This document shows positions 49,841-64,000 of a stretch of DNA of 64,000 nt, one piece after another (the first letter of the stretch is position 1; the number at the start of each line of letters is the position of its first letter). The notes under the pieces are model-generated. The model had not been told where the DNA came from. It worked only from the letters and a program-made list of their open reading frames with translations, and made no database searches. The position numbers and the translations under genes were made by a program. Origin of the DNA: Diphasiastrum complanatum (taxonomy: Eukaryota; Streptophyta; Lycopodiopsida; Lycopodiales; Lycopodiaceae); NCBI GenBank assembly GCA_029204225.1, contig CM055094.1, positions 15,899,595-15,963,594 on the forward strand, given 5' to 3'.

Positions 49841-51660
49841 TTGTTCTTGAGTATGACAGTTGTTGTGAGCGATGCGACTCCTTACGAGGCCTGGACTGGT
49901 GAGAAGCCCAACCTATCACATATCAGAGTATTTGGTTGTAGGGCTTATATGCATGTACCTCAAGAGAAGAGGTCAAAGCTTGATGAGAAGTCTAAGCTCA
50001 TGATATTCGTGGGCTATGCAATCAATTCGCCTGGATACAGGTTGTATAATCCTGAAACGAATAAAGTTCAGGTGAGCAGAGATGTAAAGTTTGATGAAGA
50101 GGCATTTCAAGAAGACGCTAACTTAACTAGTTATCAGTTTATCGATCTGACTCCCTACATCTTTGACTGGGCTGAAGAGGGAGAGCAAACACCTGTGGAG
50201 CCATTTCAACAGCCTGTTCAAGAAAATCAACAAGCAGTTGAGCAACAGGAGTTGCAGGCCCCACAACAACCAGTACAACATCAAGAGCAAATGGATCTTG
50301 CTCAGCCGAGATGCTCAAGCAGGATCAGAAACCTAAGACTGAAGGCTATCGAGAATGCTGCAGCAAACAATTGCAAAAGCAATCGATGCCTAATAACTAC
50401 AGAACCCACATGTTACTCAGAAGCACTGGCGAGTCAGGAATCTGAACAATGGAAGAAGATGATGCAGGAAGAAATAGATTCAATGCATAAGAATGAAACA
50501 TGGACACTTGAGAACCTACCAGAAGGAAGGAAAGTTGTAGATTGCAAATGGGTCTACAAGTTAAAGCTGAGATCAGATGGGAGTACTGAGTGATACAAGG
50601 CTAGATTAGTAGCCAAAGGATATTCTCAAAAGTATGAAGTAGACTACCAAGATACATTCTCCTCTATGGTAAAACAGTCTACCATTCGTCTCTTATTTGC
50701 TTTGGCTACTACACGTTCCCCAATTGTCCATCATATAGATGTCAAAACTACATTCCTTTATCTGTTTCTTGATGAAGAAATTTATATACGATAGCCTGAA
50801 GGTTTCCTCGATCCACAGTTTTTTGATCTAACCTGTAAACTGAAGCAGTGCATTTATGGGTTAAAACAAGCTGCAAGGGCTTGGTATAAAAGAATGTGTG
50901 AACTTTTAATCTCTATTGGTTTCAGAAGACTCGTTTCAGATAGTGGTGTCTTCATTAAAACTAAGGGTGATTGTTCTCTAATCTTAGTTGTATTCATTGA
51001 TGACACTCTAATGTTTGGTAACAACTTAGAGATGATACAAGAAACCAAGCAGCTTATAGGCCAAGAGTTTGCAATAATAGACCTTGGAGAAGCTAAGAAA
51101 TTCCTAGGAATTGAATTTACCAGGAATGAAGCAACTAGTAACATAAAACTTTCTCAGCAAAGTTATGCCTATAAAATTTTGGCAGACTATGCTAAACTTG
51201 ACTGCAAAGGGAAAGAGACTCCTATGGCACTTGGAGTAAAACTTTCAAAGGATGACTGTCCAAAGACAAAGCAATAAGAATTCGAAATGTGTGATACACC
51301 TTTTCAAAATCTAATCATAGCTCTAATGTATCTTACTATATGTATTCAACCAGATTTGGCCTTTCCTATTTATGCTTTAGCACAATTTTCTAAAAATCCA
51401 AGAAAGTATCATTGGAAGCTAGCAAAGAGAATCTTGCAGTATCTCAAAGTAACCACAGATTTTGATGTTGTTTATTCAAAGCCAGATGAATTCACTCTCA
51501 CAACATATAGTGATGCTACTTGGGCAAGTTCGAAAGATGACAATAAATAAGTCACTAGTGGATGCTTCATGATATGTGGAGGGCCAATAAGCTAGGTTTG
51601 CAAAGGCAAACCCTTGTGGCACAATATTCATGCGAATCTGAGTATGTAGCAGCTTCAAAG
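49841..51660 (+). mobile_element. Ty1/copia pol relic I
   Basis: Integrase C-terminal region (HIRVFGCRAYMHVPQEKRSK near 49915), a glutamine-rich linker, reverse transcriptase (VVDCKWVYKLKLRSDGS near 50530, CIYGLKQAARAWYKRM near 50850, VVFIDDTLMFGNN near 50990) and RNase H (TTYSDATWASSKDD near 51508). No LTR of its own was found. The right end is cut by the LTR of element E. Several breaks. Confidence 0.85.
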
Positions 51661-51662
51661 TA

Positions 51663-52403
51663 TGAAAAATGCAAAAATAAGCTTGGTAGAGGCCAAAAAT
51701 CATGTATATAGGATGATTACACATGTGTGGAGCATGTTTCCACGTGTGAAAATAGTGTACTTGTCATGTACCATAATCATATAGGTTGTACATATGATTT
51801 AATTCAAGTTCTAGTGGCTAAAAAGGCCAAAAACTAGTTTTCTAGACATATAACACATGGCATCAATCTATTGCTTGCATGAGCCACATTTAGGTGTCAC
51901 ATCCCATGTGTAGAGGATAGCTCACATGTGTGGAATAAGCTGAAGTAGACGAATTTTGACTTCTAGAAGATTTTCAAGTAGATCTCCATATAGAAGAAAA
52001 ATGGACCAAAAGTGCTCAAAAAGGGATGATCAGTACCACGAGCTCCCACTTATTGTATATATAGAGCCACATTTGGCCATAATAAGAGTGAGACACCAAT
52101 CTTGGTTTTGGAAGCAATTTTGAGTGATTCTCTCCATTTGTCTACATTTGTTTTGATTGTTTTGAGGTTCTATCAATGTGTACTTGATTTTCAGGTTGGA
52201 TTCCGTACTCAGACAATGTTTCACACGTGTGAAACCATAAAGTACACTTACCTTCAATTAATGATTGTTCTTGTTAGGATTTTGTGTCTAGAATTGATCT
52301 AGATTAATCTGAAGTAGATTGATAGATCAAGTAATCTGACAACCAATCCCTCTTGAGGATCAGATTAGGATCCACTCTTGGTCCTTTTTGTACTTTTTGC
52401 ACA
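51663..52403 (+). repeat. 5' LTR of relic E
   Basis: 741 bp. A 16-bp perfect palindrome, TTTCACACGTGTGAAA, lies at 52219-52234. Confidence 0.75.
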
Positions 52404-54004
52404 TGGTATCAGAGCCAAGTACAAGAGGTTTTGTTGAAATTGATAGGGTTAATCCAAATCAAAGCCAAAATTAGCAGTTTTTTGAAAACTAGTCAAATTT
52501 TGGGTAGCGAGTTGGATTTGATAGATATTCTCAAAAATTTTGGACCAGAACTTGTTGTGGGCTGTAGGAACCCTTTTCACACGTGTGAGTCCATATAGCT
52601 CCGGTTTTGACTGAGAAAATTCAAAAATTTGTACAATTTGACTCACACACCCAATTTGAGAGATTTTTGGTGCAAAATCAAGCATTTTCTATAGAGAATA
52701 TAATCCCTTGAATAGTTCTTGGATTAGATCAGCCAAGGAATTAAATTTGAAGCTTGAATTAGGTGCATTAATTGATTATCTCTGATTTTTTGAGTGCATG
52801 TTGAAGTTGAGAGAGATTTTGCTAAAAATCATAGATTAAGGAGTGATATGCAAGGTGAGAGGTTGAAATCCATTGTACCATCACTCTAGATTTGTTCAAG
52901 AGTGATAGGGTCAAGTTTATAAGCATCAATTTGCTAGAAAACATCTTTGGATCTGTCCTCCAAGTGAAACCTTTGAGAGTTTCTAGTGCATATAGAGCAT
53001 CTATGCAAATCTTTTGTAGAATTTGACATAGATTGGCTTAAATTGAGAGTTCTAGAAAAGAGATTGAGATCCAAGTCACATTGTTCAACCCTACTCAATT
53101 TGTTTGAGTGATTGTAAGGTTTGAAAAGAGTCATTAAGGTGTCTACGGCAAATGTGTAGAGAGAGATCCAATTTTCTAAGAGTTCCTTCCTTTGTAGAGG
53201 GCAAGATCTAGAAGCTCATTATGTGTTGTTATTGGTGGAGAGTTTGTCTCTTCCTAGGTGATCGAATATTTCTAAGTGGCATTAGCTCTTTGAAGCACAA
53301 TATCTTATTGAGAAAAATCACCACTTTTGATTTTGAATTTCATTCCAAGTCTTAAGAGGTTTCTTGGTGGAATCCAATAGGGGTGATTGAATCAATTTAT
53401 TGAGCAAATATTGACATAGTATGTATGAAACTCAAATTAGTTCTATTCAAACTTTCTTTGTGAGAGTATGAGGGTCAATTTGAGATCCCATTGGATGTCT
53501 AGAATGAGGAGGAGTCCATATTTGAGTATTCATGCATGGTTGAGATCTTTGTGAATCTCTGATTGTCTAATTTTTTAAGCTTTGTGAAAAATTGGTGGTA
53601 TAGTTTGTTGTCAAATCAAATCAAATTCATTATAAATCTCAAGTGTGAGATTATTTGGGTCAAGAGTGAGTCCAAAAGAAGTGATTAAGTTTGATTTTCA
53701 TGTATTTGAAACAAAACCCATCTTTTGTTCAAGAATCTCAAGTGTTGAGAGAACTAGTCAAGTGAGGAAAATCTAGGTGTCAAATCTTTTTCATATCCAT
53801 TTCAACTTTTAAAAGAAAGAGTCATTGGTATTTGATGAGTCCAATAGGAGATTGGATCTGATTTCTTTAGTGATTTGATTCAAAGATTGTGTGCTTTTGT
53901 CTTAGTGATCAAAGCAAAGTTTCCAAGTGACTAGTCAATACTGTGAGGATTGATTCTTAGGTTTGTGAGCTAGATCTTTTGTAGATCCTTCTAGATTGTT
54001 GAAG

Positions 54005-55456
54005 ATGTTCAAATCTAGTCTCTTGAAAGTCACAAATTACATTTGTAGAATCATATCACGGGTTTTTATTCACATGGCATCAATGGGTGGCATCCTATTG
54101 AAGGAAAGAAAGGATCCTGAGTGCAACCTTTGTGGCAAGGGAGGATATTTTTTCTCAAGGTGCTACAAAAAGAAGACCAGTCCATCCAAGGAGAACCAAA
54201 GCAAGGGGGCCGAGGTGAAGGATGGAGCTTCAAGTTCAAAATGCAAATACAAGAAGGACAAGTCCAAGGAAAAGTATTTTCTTTGTGGAAAGGTGAATGA
54301 GGCTTGGAGTCTCACAAGGACTTGCAAGATTTGTCTTCAAGAGTCCATCACAACACATGTCAAATCTTTTGAAAATTTTCATTTGGAAGTGCATTGTTTG
54401 GTTCAAGATGCAAAGATAGATGTCACTTTCATGAAAGTAACTTGGATTTATTTTATGTCCTTGGAAAGTATTTTGCTTGGAACTTTGGACAAGTTCAAAC
54501 TTATTGTTATTATCCAAGAGAAATCAATCAAGAATAAGGAGCAATCACAAAATGAAAATAGTTTCATTTATGCTCTCATGTCAACTTATGAAGAACCATT
54601 TTGCTTTGAAGAGATTTTTGTATCTCAAAGGTGGATTAAGGCAATACTAGTTGAGTGTGATGCCTTAAAAGATAGCAAAATATGTTTTCCTTGTAAGCTT
54701 ACATTAGTTATGAAGTCAAGGAAATGGAAATATCTTCATAATGTAGGATCTTTTGGTTTCAATAAGATCATGAATGATGTGCTCATTCATAAAGATGAAA
54801 ATTGTAAGTTTTCAATCTTAAAGACAAGTTGTAAACTTCTTATGAGAATAAGTGAAGCATCCAAAGTGGACACTTATATCCATAAGCAAGTAGTTAGCCT
54901 TATTGAGATGGAAATGCCTTTTGATTTCAATATTAGAAAAATCATGCCAAGTTGTGGTGATTTTTGGACTTATGTTTCTAGCATAAGTAATTTTGATAAT
55001 CATAGGAAGTGCATATTGTGTGGTCATAGTTGTTGTGATCATTATGAGACATGGAGGTTTCAGATTTCCATAAAAAAGGAGCACCATGAAGAGGATCTTA
55101 AGGAGTCATCTCAAGGTTCAAATGTGCCAAGGATTGAGGAGGAGAATCCTTCTCAAGGTTCAAGTGTGCCTAGGATTGAGGAGGAGAGACCTTCTCAAAT
55201 TGTGATTCCAAAAAGAAACTCAAGAAATATGGTTGAGTCCATGTGGCTCACATTTCAAGGGAAAGAGGAGCATATCTCATGTGGTATACATCTCATACTT
55301 ACTTCTCTTATGTCATTTGATAAATCAATTTGCTTTAGTGAGATCACTGCATCTCCAAATTGGAGTAAAACCATACTAGTTGAGTATGAAGTCTCTCTTG
55401 AGAACAGCGATGGCATCTATAAACAGCATATAGTCGAAGATCTACACCATCCTTGA
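54005..55456 (+). CDS. 483-codon open frame of relic E, gag-like start then unrecognised
   Basis: The ATG at 54005 opens a frame of 483 codons. Near residues 38-52 is a zinc-knuckle-like CNLCGKGGYFFSRC, followed by a lysine/serine-rich linker as in gag of element C. Two later segments (FEEIFVSQRWIKAILVECDA and FSEITASPNWSKTILVEYEV) resemble each other and the region just before the Copia reverse transcriptase. A 14-residue unit (SQGSNVPRIEEENP) is repeated twice. No polymerase catalytic motif was seen. Its product, if any, is unknown. Confidence 0.5.
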   Translation: MFKSSLLKVTNYICRIISRVFIHMASMGGILLKERKDPECNLCGKGGYFFSRCYKKKTSPSKENQSKGAEVKDGASSSKCKYKKDKSKEKYFLCGKVNEAWSLTRTCKICLQESITTHVKSFENFHLEVHCLVQDAKIDVTFMKVTWIYFMSLESILLGTLDKFKLIVIIQEKSIKNKEQSQNENSFIYALMSTYEEPFCFEEIFVSQRWIKAILVECDALKDSKICFPCKLTLVMKSRKWKYLHNVGSFGFNKIMNDVLIHKDENCKFSILKTSCKLLMRISEASKVDTYIHKQVVSLIEMEMPFDFNIRKIMPSCGDFWTYVSSISNFDNHRKCILCGHSCCDHYETWRFQISIKKEHHEEDLKESSQGSNVPRIEEENPSQGSSVPRIEEERPSQIVIPKRNSRNMVESMWLTFQGKEEHISCGIHLILTSLMSFDKSICFSEITASPNWSKTILVEYEVSLENSDGIYKQHIVEDLHHP

Positions 55457-55469
55457 CTCATCCGGGTCG

Positions 55470-55735
55470 AACTTCCTAGCATGGAAGGTAAAGACCTCTC
55501 TCATCTTGAAGGGAGAAAACTTATGGCCCTAGGTGGATGGCACCAAAGAGATGCCTACAACCATCGACAGAGAGCTACGAGAGTGGAGAGAAAGGAACGA
55601 CAAGACAATAGTCATCGAAGATAGCCTAACGCTTGACCTCGTGACACTCTCTAACGCAAGAGAGATGTGGGATGCATAACTAACCAGGTTCCAAACAAAA
55701 TCACGCAGCCAGATAATGCTTCTCGAAGACTAGCT
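55470..55735 (+). mobile_element. Copia gag fragment
   Basis: The translation shows a Copia gag N-terminus: FLAWKVKTSLILKGENLW, then REWRERNDKTIVIEDSL and LSNAREMWDA. It is a fragment with a few breaks and no LTR. Confidence 0.65.
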
Positions 55736-56065
55736 AACAATAGTGTCTATGTTTTGCCATACTTGTATGCCTAGACAATAATGCATCACATATAAATCAG
55801 TCATCTCGAAATGCTTACACAAACTAGACTTGATAGACTTTATCAAGTTCTCATCATTTCCTATGATAGTGATATCGTCAACATATAACACAACTAATGC
55901 AACAGAACAGGAATTCCTTTCGGTTTCGTTTCGTCTATCCATTCTCAACATGGAGTAGGAAAAAGTGTTAGATAGTAGAGACAAATATTTGAGAAATTGC
56001 ATTGTCTCTGAGCATTTGGTCCAATATGGAAAGGTCAATAAAAAAACTATGATTCTTAAAAGCAA
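55736..56065 (-). mobile_element. Copia reverse transcriptase fragment (minus strand)
   Basis: SVALVVLYVDDITIIGNDEN and MTDLYVMHYCLGIQVWQ are Copia RT motifs (the YVDD box). It stands back to back with the gag fragment to its left, so two different copies were joined here. Confidence 0.75.
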
Positions 56066-56357
56066 GTTTAAAATTCAAAGAAGAATATCCTTGACTTCCA
56101 TTATGGAAAAAAGAGATGTTCTAAAAGGGAAAGCGTGTTATGTATCTGATGTTGGAATATTGATTCTACTCCAAACCCATTTTTAACACAACATGCAACA
56201 TGTTCTAAAATCTACTACAAATAAAGTTTGCACATTTACTCCACATCTTGAACAATTTGTATAATTACTCTAAGTTATCAAATAGTTTGCAAAAAAATAA
56301 GGAATCTTGAACATGCAACCATCAAGATCTGCACATATATTCTTGAACAAGTAGTTG

Positions 56358-56967
56358 TGAAGATTTGACAAAATCTGGCTTGATCATTTTGTAGTTTTGG
56401 TCAATAAAGGCCTAAATAATGTTTGTACTATTTTTGGCAAGTAGATAAATGGATGAGGTCGGATTTGGACCCATTCTAATTGGCTAGTTTTGAGACATTG
56501 CATCTAGACTAGAATTTCTAGGTTTTTTGATGAAGTACCAAGAACTTACCCTTTAGAGAAAGTTTAGGGCAATTGGCCAAATGACATTTTAGCAACTATA
56601 AATAGCAGTACCAACGTGGATAAAGTATCTTTGTATTCTCATTTTATGTGGAGAATTCATCTCTTTTGATTCTATGTCCATCACATGTGTATTTCTCAAG
56701 ATATCTTGATTTCTAGTGTGTAGAATGTCATTTTTATTGTTGATATTGCATCCACACGTGTGAAGGACAATAGGATTCTGCTGTTGTATGGAAAGGGACA
56801 ATACCTTACTGTATCTAAGTGCTTATGATCATATCTTAGTGACTTATGCAATTCTAGCATGTGTAAAGTGATGATTTCTATCTTGTAGCTAAATCTAGAC
56901 GTGCACCCAAATTAGACCAAGATCTTGTTGATCCATTAAGAGCATTTTGGATCTAATTTTTTTCACA
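56358..56967 (+). repeat. LTR of Copia relic G
   Basis: It starts TGAAGATTTGACAAAATCTG and ends TTTTTTTCACA, 610 bp. TGGTATCAGATC follows at 56968 as the primer site. CACACGTGTG lies at 56753-56762. About 150 bp of leader follow and then the element is lost. It is of the same lineage as C and E. Confidence 0.75.
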
Positions 56968-57119
56968 TGGTATCAGATCAAGTTGCAGGCCAAAGTTGGA
57001 GTATTTGTCAAATCTAGAGGTGGATTTGAGGGCGCCATAAATTCTATGTGGATTTAAAGGTGTTTGTAGATCAAATCTTGCATTTTCAAGTATAGAAAGC
57101 ATTAGAGGAGTTTCAAACT

Positions 57120-58334
<1,215 letters not shown>

Positions 58335-58393
58335 CGCAAATGTCAAAAATTGAATATCAACGTAAATATGGCATGATATACTCAAAAATGAAG

Positions 58394-59593
58394 ATATGAG
58401 CTGGTTAAGTATAGATCATGAAGAGGCCTAAGTCATTTTTCGAGAATATATCTCCTAGGTACTTGCCTTCTAAATTAAGGGCTAGACCTTTAATAGGAAA
58501 AGACATTGTCTTGGATAACCCTTAACTAGGTCGTCCATACGAAACGACTAGTTATGAAAAGACATGTTAAACTAGAGTAACTTTAACTCATAGTTAAGTA
58601 TACTTCTTATGGTATAGTTGAATGTATTTTCAATTTAATTCTTAACTAGACCCTTTCGTGGGAACGACGCATCTATCGTTTAAGAGGTGTGTTTGTTCGC
58701 CCCGTAGAACATATATTGATCTCACACTTCAGTCTTGATCATCGAGAGAGAAGAGTTTACGCTTATGTAAGAGATTGAAGAAGTGAATAGAGTTTTGTGA
58801 GTTATTCTCCCTTATCTATGTTCTCCGCACTGCTGAGTGTGAGTGATCTTGAGTCTGCTAACAATCTCTAATGCATTTCATGAATTACTCTCTGATCAGA
58901 CAGACGCTCTAGTGCATTACAGTCGTTTGTTGTGTTTCCGTAAAGCAAGCTCTAAAAAATTGTCTTAAAATCATCTTATTCGTCTGTCGCAAATACTTTC
59001 TTTTCGACACTCAAATAATGACTATCTTTGTGTAGTCTAGCACGATCATTGAATTAAGTTGTATGTATACAAATGAGATGACAGTCCCTGTCTGAAGAAT
59101 TGAGTCTCTGATCTGTTTTCTTGATTGGCATTGACATAAGTTTCTAATGTGCTCTAAAACCATTCATGCTCTTTAACTATTAAGTTGGGCTTTAGTTGTT
59201 AGGACTATTGTCTAGGAACGAATAGCTCGCGAACTCAATTAAATAATTGTTTGTGCAGTCGTGAATACATCGAACAATTCTCGATTCTCTGTTGACACCT
59301 TAGTCAGCCAGAGTGTAGTCTGCTATACTACTCTGATAACATTTCATTTGTAGAGCGCGTTTCCTTCAATTCGATAGAGGCCAGATTGTTGTTCTGAATT
59401 CGTTAACATTACCCATTCCAAATATAAGTAATACTGGTTACTTTTGAATGTTTGTCAATAACCAGAATAACATTCGAAACCACCTGCCATAATTACACCA
59501 AAAACATAACTTTCTAACGTTGTCCTTTGTGGGAACGATACTTTTCACTACAAAATCTATATTAACCCTGTTGGTATAGCACGACATATACCA
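58394..59593 (+). repeat. LTR-like sequence, probably Ty3/gypsy (Tat/Athila-like)
   Basis: The right end (TTTGTGGGAACGATAC ... CATATACCA, then ATTTT) and the following TGGCGCCGTTG are typical of plant Ty3/gypsy LTR-to-primer-site junctions. The left end is not defined because no partner LTR is present. No gag or pol was recognised downstream. Confidence 0.6.
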
Positions 59594-59598
59594 ATTTT

Positions 59599-59632
59599 TG
59601 GCGCCGTTGTCGGGGATCGAACCCGGGTCACC
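59599..59632 (+). other. 34-base complement of tRNA-Asp 3' end (primer-binding site)
   Basis: The sequence begins TGGCGCCGTTG and includes GGATCGAACCCGGGTCACC. From memory of plant tRNA-Asp(GUC) it is complementary to the last 34 bases, including CCA, with one mismatch. Usual primer sites are about 18 bases. CCA is not encoded in plant nuclear tRNA genes, so its complement here points to copying from a mature tRNA. Confidence 0.8.
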
Positions 59633-59694
59633 TTCATTTTCGAGTATATCATGCCATATTTATGTTGATATTCAATTTTTGACATTTGTGTGGC

Positions 59695-61030
<1,336 letters not shown>

Positions 61031-63389
61031 AACCTGTATTGCCTATTCCATTGAAAAAGTAGAGGTGAGGATAATAGAGAAACTTGTTTATCTTCACATA
61101 TTATTTGCTTGGAATACCAAGCCAACATCATCATCAAAACAAGCCATGTCTAGATTAGAAGATGCCCTACTCGATCGTTCATTTGGTGTTTCATTGCCAC
61201 TATTCCTTGGCTTGGGGGTGAAGCTTCTGGAGATTGATCGGTTGCTTCTACTTGGTTGGGTGGTTTTTTCACATTGTGTTCTCTTGTGTTTTGTCTTGTA
61301 AGCAAGATCTTGAGGATCTTTCTCTTACACAAATATTCTTAGAATCCAAAATTCTAAAATATAACAGTTTATTCAACTAGAATCTCTAGGAGATCCATCA
61401 AGATAAAAAATGATTAAAACTCAACTCTGAGTACCCCAAATACTCTCGAGTTAAATGTTGTTGTTTCTAGCATCACATGCAAGAAAATAGCAACCATCCA
61501 ATCTTAATAGATGTGTCTGCCCCTATAACAACTGGAGATCTAGTCTAAAAATTGTACACAAGCACTTACGAACTATATTTTTAGTAGTCGAATACCATCC
61601 ACTAAACTAAGCAAACTCTCCATAAGTAAAAACAATTTACTTTATGAGAATGCCTGTAAGATACCAACATTTTCAAATTATTGGAGTAAAGAAATTCAGA
61701 TTTTCAATATACCGATCTAAATTCTTGACTCATTTAATATATTGAAATTTACTCACCATACTTAAGAATTGTCATATTTCCTTGCAATCCTCTGTTAGTA
61801 TCTATTTATGATCGTCAATCACAAATATTTAGATCCTTATGATTCGTCAATCATAATTCATTGGAATCCAAAATCATACTTAATCATTTTAAAATCATTT
61901 GTTGAATTTTAAGAATATTCTCCAAATCAGATTCTTAATAAGAAATGCAAGATATTCATGTTCTATATGCCATAGATAATTAAAAATAGAAAACATACCA
62001 AAATGATACTGATAACCATCTTCAACTACAAAAGAAAACTTTAGGTTACTATCTAGAATTGAAACTAGACTCCCAAAGTCATGTTAATTATAATTTTGTT
62101 GTCATTCTTGGAATCATTAAGATTTGCAATCCAATTGAGATCTCTGGGATACAATCATGATTGATCTTAGTCCATTCCTTGACTGAGGAATACTCTAAAT
62201 CAAGAACACTGTATATCCTATGCACACACAAATCATGAGTCTTACAAGCAACATAACTCAAAATAAACAATTTTGGTGAATTCTCTTCACACTACTTGTT
62301 TAACCAATTAACTTTATCCAGTAGTAACCAAGCTACTCAAGTTAATTGCCAATGCTTTAGAAATCTCAAATGTCCAAGTGCAGATCTCAATTGTACTACT
62401 ATATTCTTATCCAAATTCTAAGTTAACGTATAAATCTTCCATGAAAAGACCTTTTAACTCTACAAGTATTTGTTCTAGCAATACTTGGTCATATGTTTAT
62501 GTTCATCGACTAGTTTAAGTACACCAAATAAATGCAATAACTAGAAATATATAGTAAATCCCTACAAGATTAATCATGCACATATGAGAATAATCTCACT
62601 GTGACCCAGTACATAAACACATATCATTATCTAGTAGATTCCTCCAAAATCTACATATGTTACTCACATGATTCACTAAGAATCTTGTAACTCAGCTACC
62701 AAAGAATTCTATTTCTCATGAGTAAATAGCATATTTGGAAAATATCTAAGACAAAAAAACATATCCACTCTCACAAGTTTTCCAACCCAACATACATCTT
62801 ACAACTAGTCCGAAAATACCTTCAAATAATCACATTTCTATACATCACCTGGTTCATTTCCGAAACCTATGCAACCAATGGATCCTATGATAGAATTTAC
62901 CAAGTCATTCACCCCCACTTTTAAAGAAATTAAATTTCTATAAAAGTTAGATGGAGAGATGATAAATGAAAATATCTAAACCCCATAAAATTTGACCAAT
63001 GGTTTTAGATCGACATCTGATAATTATCAAAGTCTACCATTGTCAATCAGATCCTTATGGTCCTAGAACCTTCCCTTTGGAATTACTGATGTTCCATACC
63101 ACCAGCTTTCCCTCCAAAAAGATCCTTAACCCCTTAATCTAACTTTTCTAGAGATCCACCAATATGTAGTTGTCCTCTATTCTGTACGGGAAACTATCAT
63201 TCACAACCAAAAAATTGGAGAATCCATTTATTTGGATGAGTAACATGTCTTTCAAATGAATATAACAGATCCACACATGAGTTTATGATTTAAGTAGAAG
63301 AATCAACACAACCCACCATCACATTAACAATCCCATGTCAAACTGGCATGCAAAGCACACGACATCAGTCACAAAACATCATTACAAAA
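61031..63389. other. AT-rich DNA, no recognised gene
   Basis: Stop codons are dense in all frames and there are no motifs that I can name. Decayed element DNA is likely from the texture, but no family can be assigned. Confidence 0.45.
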
Positions 63390-64000
63390 TTTGGTTATGT
63401 AAAACTCAATTTTCAAGAATCCACTAGCCACCTTCACTAGTCTATGACATAATCGTCAGAGTACATGCGTATAACCACTCAAAACAACTGCAGACCACCC
63501 ATGCATGTCAAAATCACTCATAGAATCACTAAGCAACTAATTTCCGCAAGCACAATACACTAAAGTTGGAAAAAAAAAATAGACATGCATTAGAACATTT
63601 CACGATTTCGGCAATTTTACTCACAAAATTGTCAAAATTTCAAACAGCCATAACTTGAGCTATGATGCACCAAATTGGTCACTATAAAGCACAGTAAAAA
63701 GGGAGGACAAGTTTTTGAGATGACTGCCATGTCACCCTACCACCTCAACCTCACACGTGTGAGTTCAGAGAGTGAACAAAATCAATAGGAGGGCACACTT
63801 TTTCTAGAGGTATGTGTTCAAAAACACCAAAACACCATGCAAGCACCCAAAGAGACAGTCCGTTAGACTTCTATGAAGCCTTCAATAAAGTTCAGAGATG
63901 CAGTATAGGCTGAAAGCGACGATTTTTCATCTTGTGCGAGAGAGCATTCTACAAAAGTCATGGAGAATGAGCACAAGCCTCCAGCAACCAATTTGCAGGT
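63390..64000 (-). repeat. Dispersed repeat, LTR-like, minus strand
   Basis: 63390-63535 is the inverted copy of 33591-33735. Further right, CACACGTGTG at 63752-63761 is shared with LTRs of the C/E/G lineage. It may be part of an LTR that continues past the window edge. Confidence 0.5.

Larger units (their letters stand above)
51663..55456 (+). mobile_element. Copia-related relic E, with 5' LTR and a long open frame
   Basis: LTR 51663-52403 (start TGAAAAATGC, end TTTTTGCACA) is followed by TGGTATCAGAGCCAAGTAC, identical to the same site in element C. A leader of about 1.6 kb leads to an open frame at 54005-55456. No 3' LTR was found. The LTR shares layout and motifs with elements C and G, so the three form one lineage. 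Confidence 0.75.

Noticed and set aside
59599-59632. tRNA-Asp gene on the minus strand
   Set aside because: Only the 3' part is present and it includes the CCA complement; there is no D arm or anticodon arm, so it is a primer site.

Overview
The window is nuclear DNA of a plant, most likely a land plant or streptophyte alga and probably not a flowering plant. The evidence is two intron-containing genes of plant type in an AT-rich background filled with nested Ty1/copia elements. Those elements carry the usual plant initiator-Met primer site (TGGTATCAGAGC) before their gag genes. The species cannot be fixed from the sequence.

Only two host genes are convincing. At 1-4839 (+) lie seven exons of a P-type ATPase of the bacterial MgtA/MgtB (P3B, magnesium import) type; its first residues are off the left edge. 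At 37495-45161 (+) lie three exons of a 471-residue protein with two membrane segments and seven to eight MORN repeats. Its 6-kb first intron holds a Copia element at 39640-43839. In both genes the exon joins preserve frame at GT/AG borders.

The rest is a graveyard of mobile DNA. From left to right: an unrecognised stretch (5.7-6.7 kb); a minus-strand Copia gag with its LTR (8.8-10.26 kb); a complete, young-looking, non-autonomous Copia element with two 700-bp LTRs and only gag plus protease (10260-14656); minus-strand Copia pol (14.66-16.8 kb); an array of 1-kb LTR-like units (17.3-19.6 kb); an LTR invaded by a 614-bp LTR-like insert (19.6-21.4 kb); a GC-richer unrecognised coding-like patch (22.5-23.3 kb); a minus-strand Copia end (23.6-25.3 kb); a long Copia relic with one 1213-bp LTR (25.3-30.5 kb); simple repeats and plain AT-rich DNA (30.5-36 kb); then, after the MORN gene, a Ty3/gypsy integrase relic (46.1-46.3 kb) and four more Copia relics (47.3-57.1 kb).

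The last 6 kb hold the oddest structure: a 1368-bp unit with 65-bp inverted ends, flanked on both sides by long AG/GA tracts. Inside it is an LTR-like sequence ending in a 34-base complement of tRNA-Asp. A second small curiosity is an 88-bp tRNA-like retroposon with perfect 15-bp target duplications, at 48246-48333 within one of the Copia relics.

The two host genes show no functional link; they are islands in retrotransposon-rich DNA. No bacterial features, CRISPR arrays, rRNA or intact tRNA genes were seen.
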